This document shows, in pieces, positions 1 to 10,845 of a stretch of DNA of 64,000 nt (position 1 is its first letter; every line of letters starts with the position of its first letter). A program made the translations under genes and the position numbers. The DNA is from Orobanche coerulescens (lineage: Eukaryota; Streptophyta; Magnoliopsida; Lamiales; Orobanchaceae): assembly GCA_033398695.1 (NCBI GenBank), contig CM065805.1:76414762-76478761 (forward strand). The letters are read 5' to 3'. The notes under the pieces are model-generated. The model searched no databases. It had not been told where the DNA came from and worked only from the letters and a program-made list of their open reading frames with translations.

Positions 1-493
1 GTAATATGTTACTGGTTACGTACGTAACATAGGGAATCAGATCGAATCTCGACTTTCGGCGTGTAGGGCCATGCACATTCAGGATATTTGGCCTTCCGAG
101 GCAGCCAAGTCAACAGGGCATTACGTCGTAATGCTTATGCCCTTAACGTATGTAATGGTGTGGGTGTTGAGGCAGTAGCTTCTGGAGGATCGTTACTTAC
201 ATAACACTTTTGTGTTAGCGTACGTAATATAGGCTAACGTACGTTAACATTAAAAGGTAGCGTACGTCATGGCAAATGCAGTTTATAAAAGGCATGTCTT
301 GTCTTACATTTTTGCACGATCCAAACTCAAGTTTTCTCCCCATAAATCATTCCCCTGCCTTCCTAAGTCGATATTATTCCCTTCTATCTTGTGTTGAGTA
401 TGTATACTCGTGTTTGGCTATTGACTTAGCATTCTGGATAGGCCGTTGAGGCATATTTGAGATATGATCATGACTGAGCGTTATTCTTTCAGT
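1..493 (+). other. Truncated 5' LTR U3 plus gag leader of element A
   Basis: The stretch carries copies of the palindrome TTACGTACGTAA and its AACGTACGTT variant (about 15-30 and 225-265) and a TATA box, TATAAAAG, at 284-291. Roughly 200 bases downstream gag begins. In intact relatives 2-3 kb of R-U5 and a primer site would lie in between, so an internal deletion joins LTR to leader somewhere in about 340-440. The gag start at 494 is chosen because the encoded MERG(I/A)RG-like beginning matches element B at 39677. Confidence 0.65.
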
Positions 494-1575
494 ATGGAAA
501 GAGGAATCCGAGGACGTGACAGAGGGGGTAAAGGCTGCAGAGCGGTCCAGAACCCAGAACCTCATGTCTATGCACATGCGGATGCCGAGATGGATCAGAG
601 TTCGGCCGTTGGTGTTACCTATGCGACCGATTCTCCTTCGAGACGTCATACTCGACAAGTCGATCAGACTGGGAGTGGACAAGTCGACCCTTTCTTGCTT
701 ATGAGGGGCATGGTGGCCCATATGACTCAGATGACGCAGATAGTGGAGACCATGCAGGCCTCGATGGTTCATGGGGCACTGCAACAGGGATTCCAGGTGC
801 CGTTTCATGGGCAGAATGGGGGAATGAGTCATATTATTGGCGATATCTCTCGTTAGAGGCCGCCTATTTTTGAAGGTTCGTCGGAACCAGCTGACATTGT
901 TCATTGGCTTGAACATTTTGATAAACTCTTCGACGTGGTTCAATATCCGGAAGAGAGTAAGGTGGCAGTAGCGGCTTACTACTTGAGTAAGGGCACTTAT
1001 TCTTGGTGGCTTTCTGTGAGACCCACCGATCGTGATTGTGTTTGGAGCGAGTTCAAGACTCCCATGTTAGAGAGGTATTATCCGGCTCCACTTCGTAAAG
1101 CCAAGTTGTCAAAGGTTTTGAACCCCGAATCTGTCGAGGACAAGGGTGTTATTGTTATTGCTGAGAAGTTTCATGTACTTCTTCAGTTTGCTTCATCTGT
1201 TATCCATATTGAGGCGGATAAGATCAAGTATTTTAGCAAGAGGCTAAACCCGCAGTTGAGGATGCAGTTGTTCAATCATAATTGTAACTCACTTGGTGAA
1301 TTCATCGAGAACGCTCTTGGAGCAGAGCTTTTGATCAAAGAGCTTGCTTAGGAAAGTATTAAGATGCCGGTTCGTTCAGAGGGACATCGGGCTCCAATTT
1401 CCAGAAGGTCATTTTCTAGTCACCTTCGTGCTGGAAAGCATCTTCCTCTCCAGTGACGAGTTCGATTGTTGTTTGCTTGAACTGTGATACAATAAGACAT
1501 CGCAGTACCCGATGTTCGATGCAGACTATTACTTGTTTTCTGTGTGGGAGGCAGGGACACCTTTAGAAATACTGC
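494..1575 (+). pseudogene. gag: Decayed gag of element A
   Basis: Capsid/nucleocapsid protein of a Del/Tekay-type Ty3 element; Gag packages the element RNA into cytoplasmic particles. An Arg/Gly-rich start is followed by a QMTQ-type stretch, then SIIGDISR and the capsid core (HWLEHFDKLF, YYPAPLRKAKLSK, KYFSKRLNPQLRMQ). It closely parallels gag B at 39677. An in-frame TAG at 854-856 stands where B has CAG, a C-to-T change. The frame reopens to a stop at 1351. Two CCHC zinc knuckles follow in another frame at 1474-1575 (CLNC-H-C and CFLC-H-C), the second holding a TAG at 1564, so at least one frameshift lies between 1351 and 1474. Confidence 0.85.
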
Positions 1576-2484
1576 AGGAGTTCTAGTGCCAGTAGGTCTC
1601 GAGAGAGCTCACGAGCCTCGAGGGATTTTGTTACTCCAGTCCATACTTCATCCAAGGGGTTCTATCAGGCTTCTGAAGCCAGAGATAAGGACAGCCAAGG
1701 AGGAGCAGCGAGTTCAGATTTGGGTCTTCCTCGAGTTGTTGAGATCAAGAAGATAGATGATTTGGAGGATATCGATGTTGGGTACACTTGAGATGTAGCC
1801 TCGATTTATGTATTCCTTTCTTTGACTTTCAGATTAATGTTTAACTTAATTTGTATTATGGTATTGTGATTGTGAACCATTTGTTGTTGATCTATATTGT
1901 AACGATAGTATTTGATAATCTTGAGATTTGAGGTCGTTTGATGTGTTTTTCTTTCGTTTTGGCATTGTACCCTAGATTTCGTGATAATCTGGGTAAACCT
2001 TGTGGTGATTCGAGACGTCAAGTCGTGAGGACTTGGCTGCGTGATTGATATGGTCCCGAGTAATATGTCTATGTTGTTATTATCTTTGCGTGGCGTGAGT
2101 CAGTGTTTGCATGGGCGTTTGATGCCGACGTAAACGGGGAAGTGTGCACCAATGATTGTAGACATGTACAATGAGCAGCTCCCGCGGGGTGTGTACGCCG
2201 GTGTTACGAGTCATGCCGATGGTACGACTTTCTGGCTAGTCTCTAGTGGAGGAGTCATGATTCGATTAATCTCGCACTTGGTTGAGTGTTTTATCACTTG
2301 ATTTTTGCCGTGTTCGGGCAGGGGAGACGCGGAGACCCGAGGGGTTGGCCCAGCTACTCAGGCGGAGTTGTTCGTATTGTGGAGTATTACCAAAGATGTT
2401 GTTTTCAGATCTTGATTGATAGTTCACATCCCGAGTTGTGTACCCTTAGATTCTGGGACGAAACTCTTTTTAAGGGGGGGAGTA
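1576..2484 (+). other. Pol-less 3' internal region and polypurine tract of element A
   Basis: After the second zinc knuckle the frame stays open for about 70 codons (Ser/Arg-rich, to a TGA near 1790) and then no protease, RT, RNase H or integrase motif is visible. The block ends in GGGACGAAACT and a polypurine run at 2472-2484 right before the LTR. The same GGGACGAAACT plus purine tract closes B, D and F, so the 3' end is intact although pol is absent. Part of 2090-2230 (CCCGCGGGGTGTGTACGCCGG) resembles the repeat area of LTR E around 25790-25970. Confidence 0.6.
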
Positions 2485-2689
2485 TGTAATATCCGGGGGT
2501 AATTTTTTTTTGTTTCACTGTTGTGTTGTACGTATTCATTTGGAATTGTACAAGTTTTGTTGTATTTGACTGATACAATGTATATTGTATTGGGATATTT
2601 CGAAATCAAAATATTTATACTTGTCGTCTGTTTTGTTACGTCGTTTGGATGTTGCTTGGTGAGTTTAGAATTTTGGCTAAGTATACTAG

Positions 2690-3035
2690 CCATAACGTAC
2701 GCTATATGTTTAACATTACATATGAGCTGAGGTTTACGTACGTAAAACCTAGAGGGTTACGTAGGTAACAATGGGAATCAAATTGCATCTGACTTTCGGC
2801 GTGTGGAACCAGGCCAGGATGGATTCGCAGAGTTCGATTGGGACAGGCAGGTCAACGCACATTACGTACGCTATACCTTTAGTTTAATGTACATAATGGT
2901 GAGGTTTTTTACGTACGTAATTTAGTTAACATACATAATGGGTACTCCGTTTTGAGGCAGTGAGTTTTGGACTACATAGCGTACGCTACGTAGAGGCGAT
3001 AACGTACGTTAAGGGGCATAACGTACGTTAAGGTG
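2690..3035. promoter_or_regulatory. U3 palindrome array of LTR A (ACGTACGT type)
   Basis: At least eight palindromes or near-palindromes stand upstream of the TATA-like site at 3068. Examples are TTTACGTACGTAAA near 2731, GTTACGTAGGTAAC near 2755, TTTACGTACGTAAT near 2908, TAGCGTACGCTA near 2978 and two ATAACGTACGTTA copies near 3000 and 3018. Spacing is irregular. The TACGTA core is the same as the plant bZIP A-box; whether any factor binds is inference. Confidence 0.6.
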
Positions 3036-4429
3036 GTGCTATAGCGGCCGTAATGAGCTTGTCAGATTATATATTTTGGTTTCGTATTTCATTCTTCACG
3101 AACCAATACCAATTTCCTCTCCCTAGAATCGTCCCTCTAGACTTGTTCTTGATACTTAGCCTCTTCCAACTTGATTTAGAGCTTCATAACTTGGATTGGA
3201 GCTTAGGAACTTGAAGATTGGTGTGGATTCTTGATGGTTTGAGGTTGTTCTTCATTTTTCTAGAGGTATGTTGGTTAATCTTGTGTTTAATTTGAGATTA
3301 TGTTGATGTTGTTGTCGTGTAGTTCGTGTAATGATGATTTGTTGGAGGATAGTATGGTTCTTCATAGTTTTGATGAACTTATGATGAAGAACATGATGAT
3401 ATAGCTTGAGTTTGATTGTGTTCTTGATGTTTAAGAATACTTGGAGGTTATAATCATGTCTAGGAAGAGTTATGTTAAGATTTTTAGATGATTAACATAC
3501 CCTTGAGATGATTATTGGTGTTGGTTGTGTTCTTGAGAGATTATAACCATTTTAGTAAGGATTTATGATGAATTAGGAGGTGATTATCATAATTTTGAAA
3601 TGGTTAAGTTAGTCTTGTTGATTAATCCAAAATTCTTGAAGAATTGGTGATTGATTTTGGTGGAGACATCATGTTTGTTGTGACGATGATGTTCTTGAGG
3701 TATTGGTGATATTATCATTTTAAGATGATTGATTTGATGTTGTTCTTGCTAATCCTTGTTGAATTGTTTTTCACAAGTGTTAAGAACATAATGATCATGT
3801 TAATTAATCATTGAGATGTTGGAGGACGTTACAATTCATAGTTGGATAATATGTTATTCGTTTGTGTGGTTTGATCGATTTGTGTTGAATCAGAGTTGTC
3901 TTTTGTGCTGTTTTCGATTTCTATCGTGTTATTGAATGAATTGTATATCATTCAAGGTTGTTCGAGTGCTTGTGATTGTTGGAGGACGCCGTTCGTCGTT
4001 CGTTGGAGGATTTCGTCGCCTTTGGTTTGAGGCAAGTTTTATACTTGTACCAGTCAATGAGATTAATATTATCATGTATATGTATGAATGTGTGTATCAT
4101 TTCGAGACTTAGTCTCTTTATGATTTTGTTGATATAAGGGGATTGTTTGACACGATACCCTTCGGCAAATTATGCTAAATGTTACTGTTGTTCGGCAAAA
4201 GCCATTCAACGCATTGAGATACTCATTGTTGATGTTATTGTCGATAGCCGGTTCGCGGTATCGATGAATCGATTGTTGTTGTTGTTGGTATTGATGTCGA
4301 TTTAAGACATTGTTGTGATCATTGTTATTGATGTTGGTGTTTTTCTATTGATGTTTTGTTGGCCGATTGAAGGCATTGACGTGTTCGATGATCATCTCCG
4401 TCGTCGGTAACCGATTATAGGTGTCGAGG

Positions 4430-5070
4430 CATCCGTTGTATCATTGTTATCGATTGGCCATTCTAAGGTAATCGATGTATTGAATTGGGGCTGTCGAAGA
4501 CATTTCCTATCCGTTGTATCGTTGTTATCGATTGGCCGTTCTAAGGTAATCGATGTATTGAATTGGGACTGTCGAAGACATTTTCCATCCATTTTATCAT
4601 TGTTATCGATTGGCCATTCTAAGATAATAGATGTATTGAATTGGGACTGTCGAATTCATTTTCCATCTGTTGTATCGTTGTTATCGATTGGCCATTCTAA
4701 GGTAATGGATGTATTGAATTGGGACTATGGAAGACATCCCATCCGTTGTATCGTTGTTATCGATTGGCCGTTCTAAGGTAATCGATGTATTGAATCGGGA
4801 CTATTGAAGACATTTCCCAACCGTTGAGTCGTTGTTATCGATTGGTCGTGCTAAGACAATCGAGGTATTGAATTGGTACTGTCTATGATAGTTCCCATCC
4901 GTTGATCCGTTGTTATCGATTGGTCGTTCTAAAACAATCGAGGTATTGAATTGGGACTGCCGAGGATAGTTCCTATCTATTGAGTCATTGTGATCGATTA
5001 GCCATTCCAAGGTAGTCGAGGTATTTGAATGGGGACCGCCGGGGATGGTGCCCATCCGTGAGTTATTGTT
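4430..5070. repeat. 78-bp minisatellite, about 8 copies, in LTR A
   Basis: The landmark CGATTGGCC recurs at 4451, 4529, 4607, 4685, 4761, 4839, 4917 and 4995, a steady 78-base step with one 76. Because 78 is divisible by three, one plus-strand and one minus-strand frame stay open and show a 26-residue repeat; this follows from the period and is not evidence for a protein. Copies differ mostly by transitions. Confidence 0.92.
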
Positions 5071-5184
5071 GTCGTGTTGGCCGACTCATGGCAGCACCCT
5101 ATTATTCTTGTGAATTCAGTAATCTTGGGATCGTTGCCATTTGTGATTAATTGTGTTTTGGAGGCTAGTCTCAGCTAGTGCTCG

Positions 5185-5760
5185 ATGGGTAAGTTTGGGG
5201 CTTGAACCTTCGCGGTTGGTTCCCCATCACCTACAGTTCAGTAGGCCACGGTCATGTTGATGATCTCATTATGGGTAAGATTGGGGCTTGAACCTTCGCG
5301 GTTGGTTTCCCAACACCTACAGTTTAATAGGTCACGGTCACTAGGTGATCTCATTATGGGTAAGTCTGGGGCTTGAACCTTCGCGGTTGGTTTCCCAGCA
5401 CCTGCACTTCAGCCGGTCATGGTCATGTTGATGATCTCATTATGGGTAAGTTTGGGGCTTGAAACTTCGCGGTTGGTTTCCCAACACCTACAGTTCAGTA
5501 GGTCACGGTCACTAGGTGATCTAATTATGGGTAAGTTTGGGGCTTGAACCTTCGCGGTTGGTTTCCCAACACCTACAGTTCAGTAGGTCACGGACACTGG
5601 GTGATCTCATTATGGGTAAGTTTGGGGCCTGAACCTTCGCGGTTGGTTTCCCAATACCTACAGTTTAGTAGGTCACGGTCACTGGGTGATCTCATTATGG
5701 GTAAGTCTAGGATGAACCTTCGCGGTTGGTTTCCTAGCACCTGCATGCCGTGGCTTCGGC
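5185..5760. repeat. 85/86-bp minisatellite, 7 copies, in LTR A
   Basis: ATGGGTAAG recurs at 5185, 5271, 5356, 5442, 5527, 5612 and 5697. Each unit holds GAACCTTCGCGGTT, a short hairpin with a TTCGC loop, and a GGTCAC/GTGATC half-palindrome. The last unit is shorter and is followed by a TTCGGC-rich degenerate stretch to about 5890. Confidence 0.92.
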
Positions 5761-7059
5761 CCTCATGTGATACAGCTTCGAGCTGTCTTGGCTTCGGGCT
5801 ATTGTGATGATTGGCAGCTTCGGCTGAGTGGATTTCAGGCCATTGTGATGTTTTGGTATATCCGTTGGAGCCTTCGGGCATTCTGACTCGTATCTATTTC
5901 AGCTCTGGTTTGATTTACCTTTGGGTAATTCGTTGTTGTGTTCTATATTGATGATTCGCCGTTGGGCACTTGTGTTCTAACCTGTTGATCAGGTATTGAT
6001 CGTATGCCGTGGGCATAGTGTTTCAGGAATGCTTGGTTCTTACTTTGGTTTGTGAGCATCTCGTATTACCATTGTTGTACTGTTTATTCTACCGTTGGAT
6101 GCATATCATGTTGTATATGTATTTGATATTCATTATCTGGATGACTGACCCCGTGGGGGCGGAGCATGTTTTCATGTATTAGGTGCTTCCGAGGAGAGAG
6201 TTGAGACACAGGGGCATGACGATGGCGATGAGGCATTCGAGCGATACTTGTCCGAGTTGTTTCGGTGTTCATATCGGTCGGACAGTTTGGCGTACTCCAG
6301 TTTCGTCAGTTGTTGTCATTTTTGTATTATCCGAGCGAGGCTCGTGAATGTTGTTGTATTTTTATTTTGGCCATGTAGGCCCATTCTTGTCGTTGAAATT
6401 CCATATCGGAATATTATGTTGGATATCATAGTAGGGACTGTGATTTCCCCTTTTGGTCAGTTTGTTGTGTTTTAGTCGTGTTCGCCTGGTGGATCTCCTG
6501 GTGTGGGGTCCACGGCACTGTAATAACCCAATGGGATTTGGGGGCATTACAGAGACGTGCTGCCTTATCTCTTATCTGGGCTCGATATGTCCTTAGCTTG
6601 GGTCTATGCATGGATCATATTATAATCGCGACTATACCCGAATTCTACGACCCAGTCACCTTAGGATAACTCCGCCCTTCAGCTTCAAGGGAATAGGATA
6701 CGATGGGAGCTTTGCCTAGAACCGCAGCCACGCTGTTCGATTCATGAATTAGAGTAATTGTCCCTCAGTTCAGACAGATAGAAAAGGGACTCTAGAGGTA
6801 CTCGTACAGACTCTAGCAGTGGCTTTCGCCTGAGGGTCGCAACACTTAGCTCCGCACAGTATATGCTCACGATTCTATTGAACAACAGTTAATGTCGTGA
6901 TTCAAGACGATCATGCATATTATGAGATATCAATATTTTTATTGGATAACAACTGGACTTGAGTAATTTAGAGGAATTAATTCAGCCGGTTGATGGTCAG
7001 ATGGTCTCTTATGAGATTTTTAATATGTTTATATAATAATTCATAAACTTGATAGTTCG

Positions 7060-7560
7060 GTACGGAATATTTATATGTCTGAAAATTATGTGCTTTGTTG
7101 AGAGAAGTCCATCATGATGTAAGAATGGACGGTCATAAATTGCATAGAAGTTTTAACGATCATAATTTACAATTCTACCCTTATTTCTTTCAAATATTAT
7201 TATTATTTTTATTATAATTATATGAAGGATGATTCAGTATGAATGGATTATATGTCCAAAAGTTGCAAACTTTAATGTGAAAAGCCCATTATGATATAGG
7301 AATTAAAGGTCAGAAGCTGTATGAAAGTTTTACCTTTCAGAAATTACACTTCTGCCCTCCCGAGTTTTAAGTATTATTTACTATTTTCACGAATATGTCT
7401 TTAAGGTGGGACAGACTGATTAGACGTCAGGAAATTTTAAACTTTATTGTCAAAAGTCCGTTATGACATGAGGAATTTAAGTCGTAAGTTGCATGGGGAT
7501 CTTTCCTTCCATAAATTATGATTCTGCCCTTCTGAAGTTTAAGTATATTTATTATTTTAT
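7060..7560. repeat. Degenerate ~180-bp triplication in the 3' LTR of C
   Basis: CCATCATGATGTA (7109), CCATTATGATATA (7286) and CCGTTATGACATG (7468) mark three degenerate units about 177-182 bases apart, each followed by GGTCATAA-like and TTCTGCCC-like words. The 5' LTR of C keeps one unit (near 23243), so copies were lost or gained after insertion. Confidence 0.75.
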
Positions 7561-8550
7561 TTAGTTTTATCTTATAATTTTGATAAGTTCGTTTGCATAC
7601 GCTTTAACTCCAAAAATTATGAAACCAATTGCATTTTGATCCTTATGACTCGTATTTTCAGATTCTGTTCATTTTTAATTTTTTATTCTTTTAGAAATTA
7701 TATTTTCACCTCTTTATTTTGTCCTGATTCGGTACTTTGGTATTTGGGTCATATCTTATTCATTTCTTTTTGGATTGACCTCAAATTTTTTGGGTAAGCT
7801 TATTATGTTATTACGAGTCCAGAGAGTTAAACTCTTCTGGAAATTTTATTTTTGAAACAGTAAGTTTCTGTAAATTATAGTTTTGGCCCTGAATTCTAGA
7901 AATTTAAATTTTTGCCCCGACTTTCGATTTTAATGGGTTCCGATTGAGGTGAAATTTTACAATTACTTTATTTATGACATCATAAAATAATTTGTATAAG
8001 TTATTAATCCAGAATCAAGAGTTTTATCAATTATCTTTCAATTATTCCCTTTTTGACCTATTATTTCAATTTTAATTCGATTAGTGAGATTTTCCGCCAA
8101 TTAACCAATCTTCTACCCCAGTCCAGTATTATACTCTTATAATTTTGGGGTTTTTAATTTTCAAATGTTAGAGTTTGACATTTCAATCAAAGTTTCATGT
8201 ATGACATATTTTATTCACAAAATCAAAGTATGTCAAATAAAAGTTCAATAATTACTAAGAACATGGCATGCATGATAACAAAATGTTATTTTCAGTCAAG
8301 TAATAATAATTGAAGTCATAATATTGCATGCACCATAATATAATATTAACTTGAAAAAAATTTGAAATAAAAGAAAAGAAAACACTTTTACCCACTTGAT
8401 TGTTTCTTGTAGATTGAAGGGATATCTCTTCTTCTTATTCCTCTATAATTCGGCCAAGCATCATTACACCATAGTTTATGATATTATTGGTATGTTAGTT
8501 TCTAAGTTTAGAAAAAAAAAGTATCACTAGGTTTTAAGGTGTGGCTCATT

Positions 8551-8988
8551 TAGGGATGGCAATGGGGTGTGGATGGGGCGGGGTTCACAACCCCCGGCCT
8601 CGGCCAGGTACGTGGATTAATATCCCGTCCCTGGTCAAATCCCGGTCAAACCCCACTCAAACCTCGATCCCTGGTCCTCGGTCGTTACCCCATCCAAATT
8701 CTCGTCATTAATTCACTATCAGTATGTAAAACAGTAAAAGACTTTCAAATATAATTCAGTTTTTTTTTTAAATTAAATATTTAATAAATATATAAAAAAT
8801 AAATTTTTAATTATATATAGCAGGTCCCGGGCGGGTCAGGGGATAGGCATCCCGGCCCCGACCCCAGTTTCATGTAAGCGGGTATCCCCTGCCCTGGCCC
8901 CGGTACCCGGTTTGGCTGGGAATTCCCGGCCCTAGTCGGGGCGGGTCGATCGAGTTCCTCAGCGGGTCGGGTCATAATGTCATGTCTA
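8551..8988. mobile_element. hAT-type MITE, 438 bp, TSD GGCTCATT
   Basis: The insertion begins TAGGGATGGCAAT, a terminus common in plant hAT MITEs, and ends AATGTCATGTCTA, whose reverse complement matches it at 9 of 13 positions. The 8-base duplication GGCTCATT flanks it exactly (8543-8550 and 8989-8996), as expected for hAT. Both arms are rich in GGGCGGGT/CCCGGCC words with an AT-rich centre (8760-8820). It has no transposase, so any movement would have needed one in trans. Confidence 0.9.
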
Positions 8989-9077
8989 GGCTCATTACCT
9001 TTTTATTTATTCCTTCTTCCTTCTTCCTCTTCTTCTTGCTTCCATTTTTTTTCTCTCTTATTCTCTCCTCACTTCGG

Positions 9078-9212
<135 letters not shown>

Positions 9213-9805
9213 GTGCAAATATTTTTTGTATGGTGAAATGAGGGAGGAGTTTTCAAGGTGGAAGTATATAGGTGAGGTGTTAAGGTGGAAGTGTGATTAA
9301 GGCTTGCATGTAAGGGTACAAGTGTCTTGGAAAATGCTTGAAATTTTGACAACTCAAGTCTTCCTTTGTCTTCTATTAGTGTAGGCCGATTTTTTTGATG
9401 TATTTATATATGTATAGTGTATTTTAGTTGTCTTTATTAAGTATTAGGTAATATTTTTAAGTTGAGTTGGGTCATGAGTGTTTTGGGCTAGGTGTAGTAT
9501 TTTAAGTGTATATATTTACTTAACTAAGTGTACTTTTGTCATTGTGTCTTCAAACTCAAAGTTTAAACCACATGCCTAATAATTAAGTTGTATTATTAAT
9601 TTAGATAGCCCATTTAAATTATGGTTTATTCTTTTGTTTTTTAATAAAAATATTTAGGTTGTTTAAACATATAAGATTTATTTAGCTAGTGTGACTATGC
9701 ATAAAGGTAAAAACCAAATTTATTCGATAAGTAAATATTGTAAAACTTTATTTATTTATTGAAAATTAATAATCTAATCTAGTTACAAAAGAATGGGGTC
9801 TAACA

Positions 9806-9842
9806 TCCTCCCCACCTTAGGAGAATTTGGTCCCCAAATTCC
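9806..9842 (-). other. Polypurine tract of element C
   Basis: On the minus strand a purine run (AAGGTGGGGAGGA) ends right before the LTR start TGTTAGACC, and upstream lies GGGGACCAAATTCTCCT after the integrase stop. This is the primer site for plus-strand DNA synthesis and fixes the orientation of C. Confidence 0.85.
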
Positions 9843-10845
9843 TATTCTAATAGTTCTGGAAAATTCTTCTTCATCTCATCTTCTGCTTCCCACGTGGCGT
9901 CTTATTCTCGGTCGTGGTTCCGCCATACAACTTTAACCAATGGTATCTTTTTGTCTCTTAGTTCGTGTACTTGTTGATCCACACTCCTGATCGGCTTCTC
10001 GATATAAGTTAAATCCTCTTTGATCGGTGGTATGTCATGTGCGATGATATGTTCAGGATCCAGATGATATTTCTTCAATCTTGAGACATGAAATACACCC
10101 TGCATTCCAGCAAGATCGGTTAGTAGCTCGAGACGATATGCTAATTTTCCAATCCATTCTAGGATCGTGAAAGATCCGACATATATGGGGTTAAGCTTAC
10201 CTCTTTTGTTCGAGGTGATTAGTCCCTTCCGCGGTGATAATCGAAGGAATACTTTGTCTTCTGTGTAGAATTCCAATTCCTTCCTTCTCTGGTTTGCATA
10301 ACTCTTCTGTCCGCTCTAAGCGGCGCGAATTCATTCCCGAATGACTCGGACTTTACCCATGGCATCTTATACTAGATCAACTCTCGGTATCGGGTTTCAG
10401 TTCTGCTGTGTTCTTTGTGTCCACTGGTCGTTAATATCCTAATTAATTGGTGATCGACACTTCCTCCCGTATAATGCTTTATATGTGGGCCATTCCAATA
10501 GTTGCCTAATAGTTGTTGTTATATGCGAACTCAACCAATAGTAGATGATAATACCAACTTCCTCGGAAATCCATTGTGAATGTCTAAAGCATTTCTTTGA
10601 GGATTTATATTATTCTTTCAGCTTCTCAATCGGTTTGAGGATGTGTGGTGGTACTGAAACTCAAAGTCGTTCATAACCCCAAGCTCTTCCAAAATCCTGA
10701 GACGAAGTCTGGGTCATGATATGAAATAATGTCTATAGGTAGGCAGTGTAATCTAACAATCTTTTGGATATACATCGTAGCCAGTTTCTCCAAGTTATCG
10801 GTCTTCTTGATCGGCAATAAATATGTTAATTTGAGAGTATCTCCT
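9843..10845 (-). pseudogene. Integrase C-terminal half and chromodomain relic of element C
   Basis: Read on the minus strand, the N-terminal side (about 10845-10680) shows decayed catalytic-core text like KKTDNLEKLA, IVRLHCLPIDI and a GFWKSL motif. THPQTD follows, then EWPTYKALYGRKCRSP, SGQKSYANQRRKELEFY, and an open stretch at 10276-9902 with GKLNPIYVG, FHVSRLKKY and PLVKVVWRN, typical of the GPY/chromodomain end of chromovirus integrases. A TAA after HDRE interrupts the last exon-like block, after which ATWEAEDEM and FPELLE finish at about 9843. Several frameshifts and stops make it inactive. Confidence 0.85.

Larger units (their letters stand above)
1..6551 (+). mobile_element. Element A: gag-only Ty3/gypsy retrotransposon (left end outside window)
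   Basis: The visible part runs from U3-like 5' LTR sequence, through a decayed gag, a pol-less 3' internal region and a polypurine tract, to a full 3' LTR that starts TGTAATATCC at 2485 and ends CATTACA at 6551. U3 motifs at 1-260 recur in order at 2690-3040, which ties the two LTRs together. The 5' LTR passes directly into gag leader with no primer site, so its R-U5 and the PBS were probably deleted. Sequence right of 6551 resumes LTR C at a point matching about 22690, so A is nested in C; GAGAC (6552-6556) is the likely right target duplication. Confidence 0.85.
2485..6551 (+). repeat. 3' LTR of element A, about 4.07 kb
   Basis: The LTR starts TGTAATATCC just after the polypurine tract and ends GGGGCATTACA. 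In order it holds a palindrome-rich U3 (2690-3035), a TATA-like TATATATT at 3068-3075, an AGGTATG donor-like site near 3266, AGGCAAGT at 4030-4037, two minisatellites (4430-5070 and 5185-5760), a CCCCGTGGGGG hairpin near 6149, a YAG at 6180-6182, and a tail (GGGGTCCACGGCACTGTAATA) shared with LTRs B and B'. It is the longest LTR in the window; the two minisatellites account for about 1.2 kb of it. Confidence 0.85.

Noticed and set aside
374..943. Minus-strand 189-codon frame
   Set aside because: It overlaps gag of A, which has clear family motifs on the plus strand; the minus frame shows none.
4392..5055. Open frames on both strands with 26-residue repeats
   Set aside because: They follow from the 78-base minisatellite period (divisible by three); they have no start context, no family resemblance, and lie in an LTR.
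4430..5760. CRISPR-like array of regular repeats
   Set aside because: Units are contiguous 78- and 85-base tandem repeats without unique spacers, in plant retrotransposon DNA.
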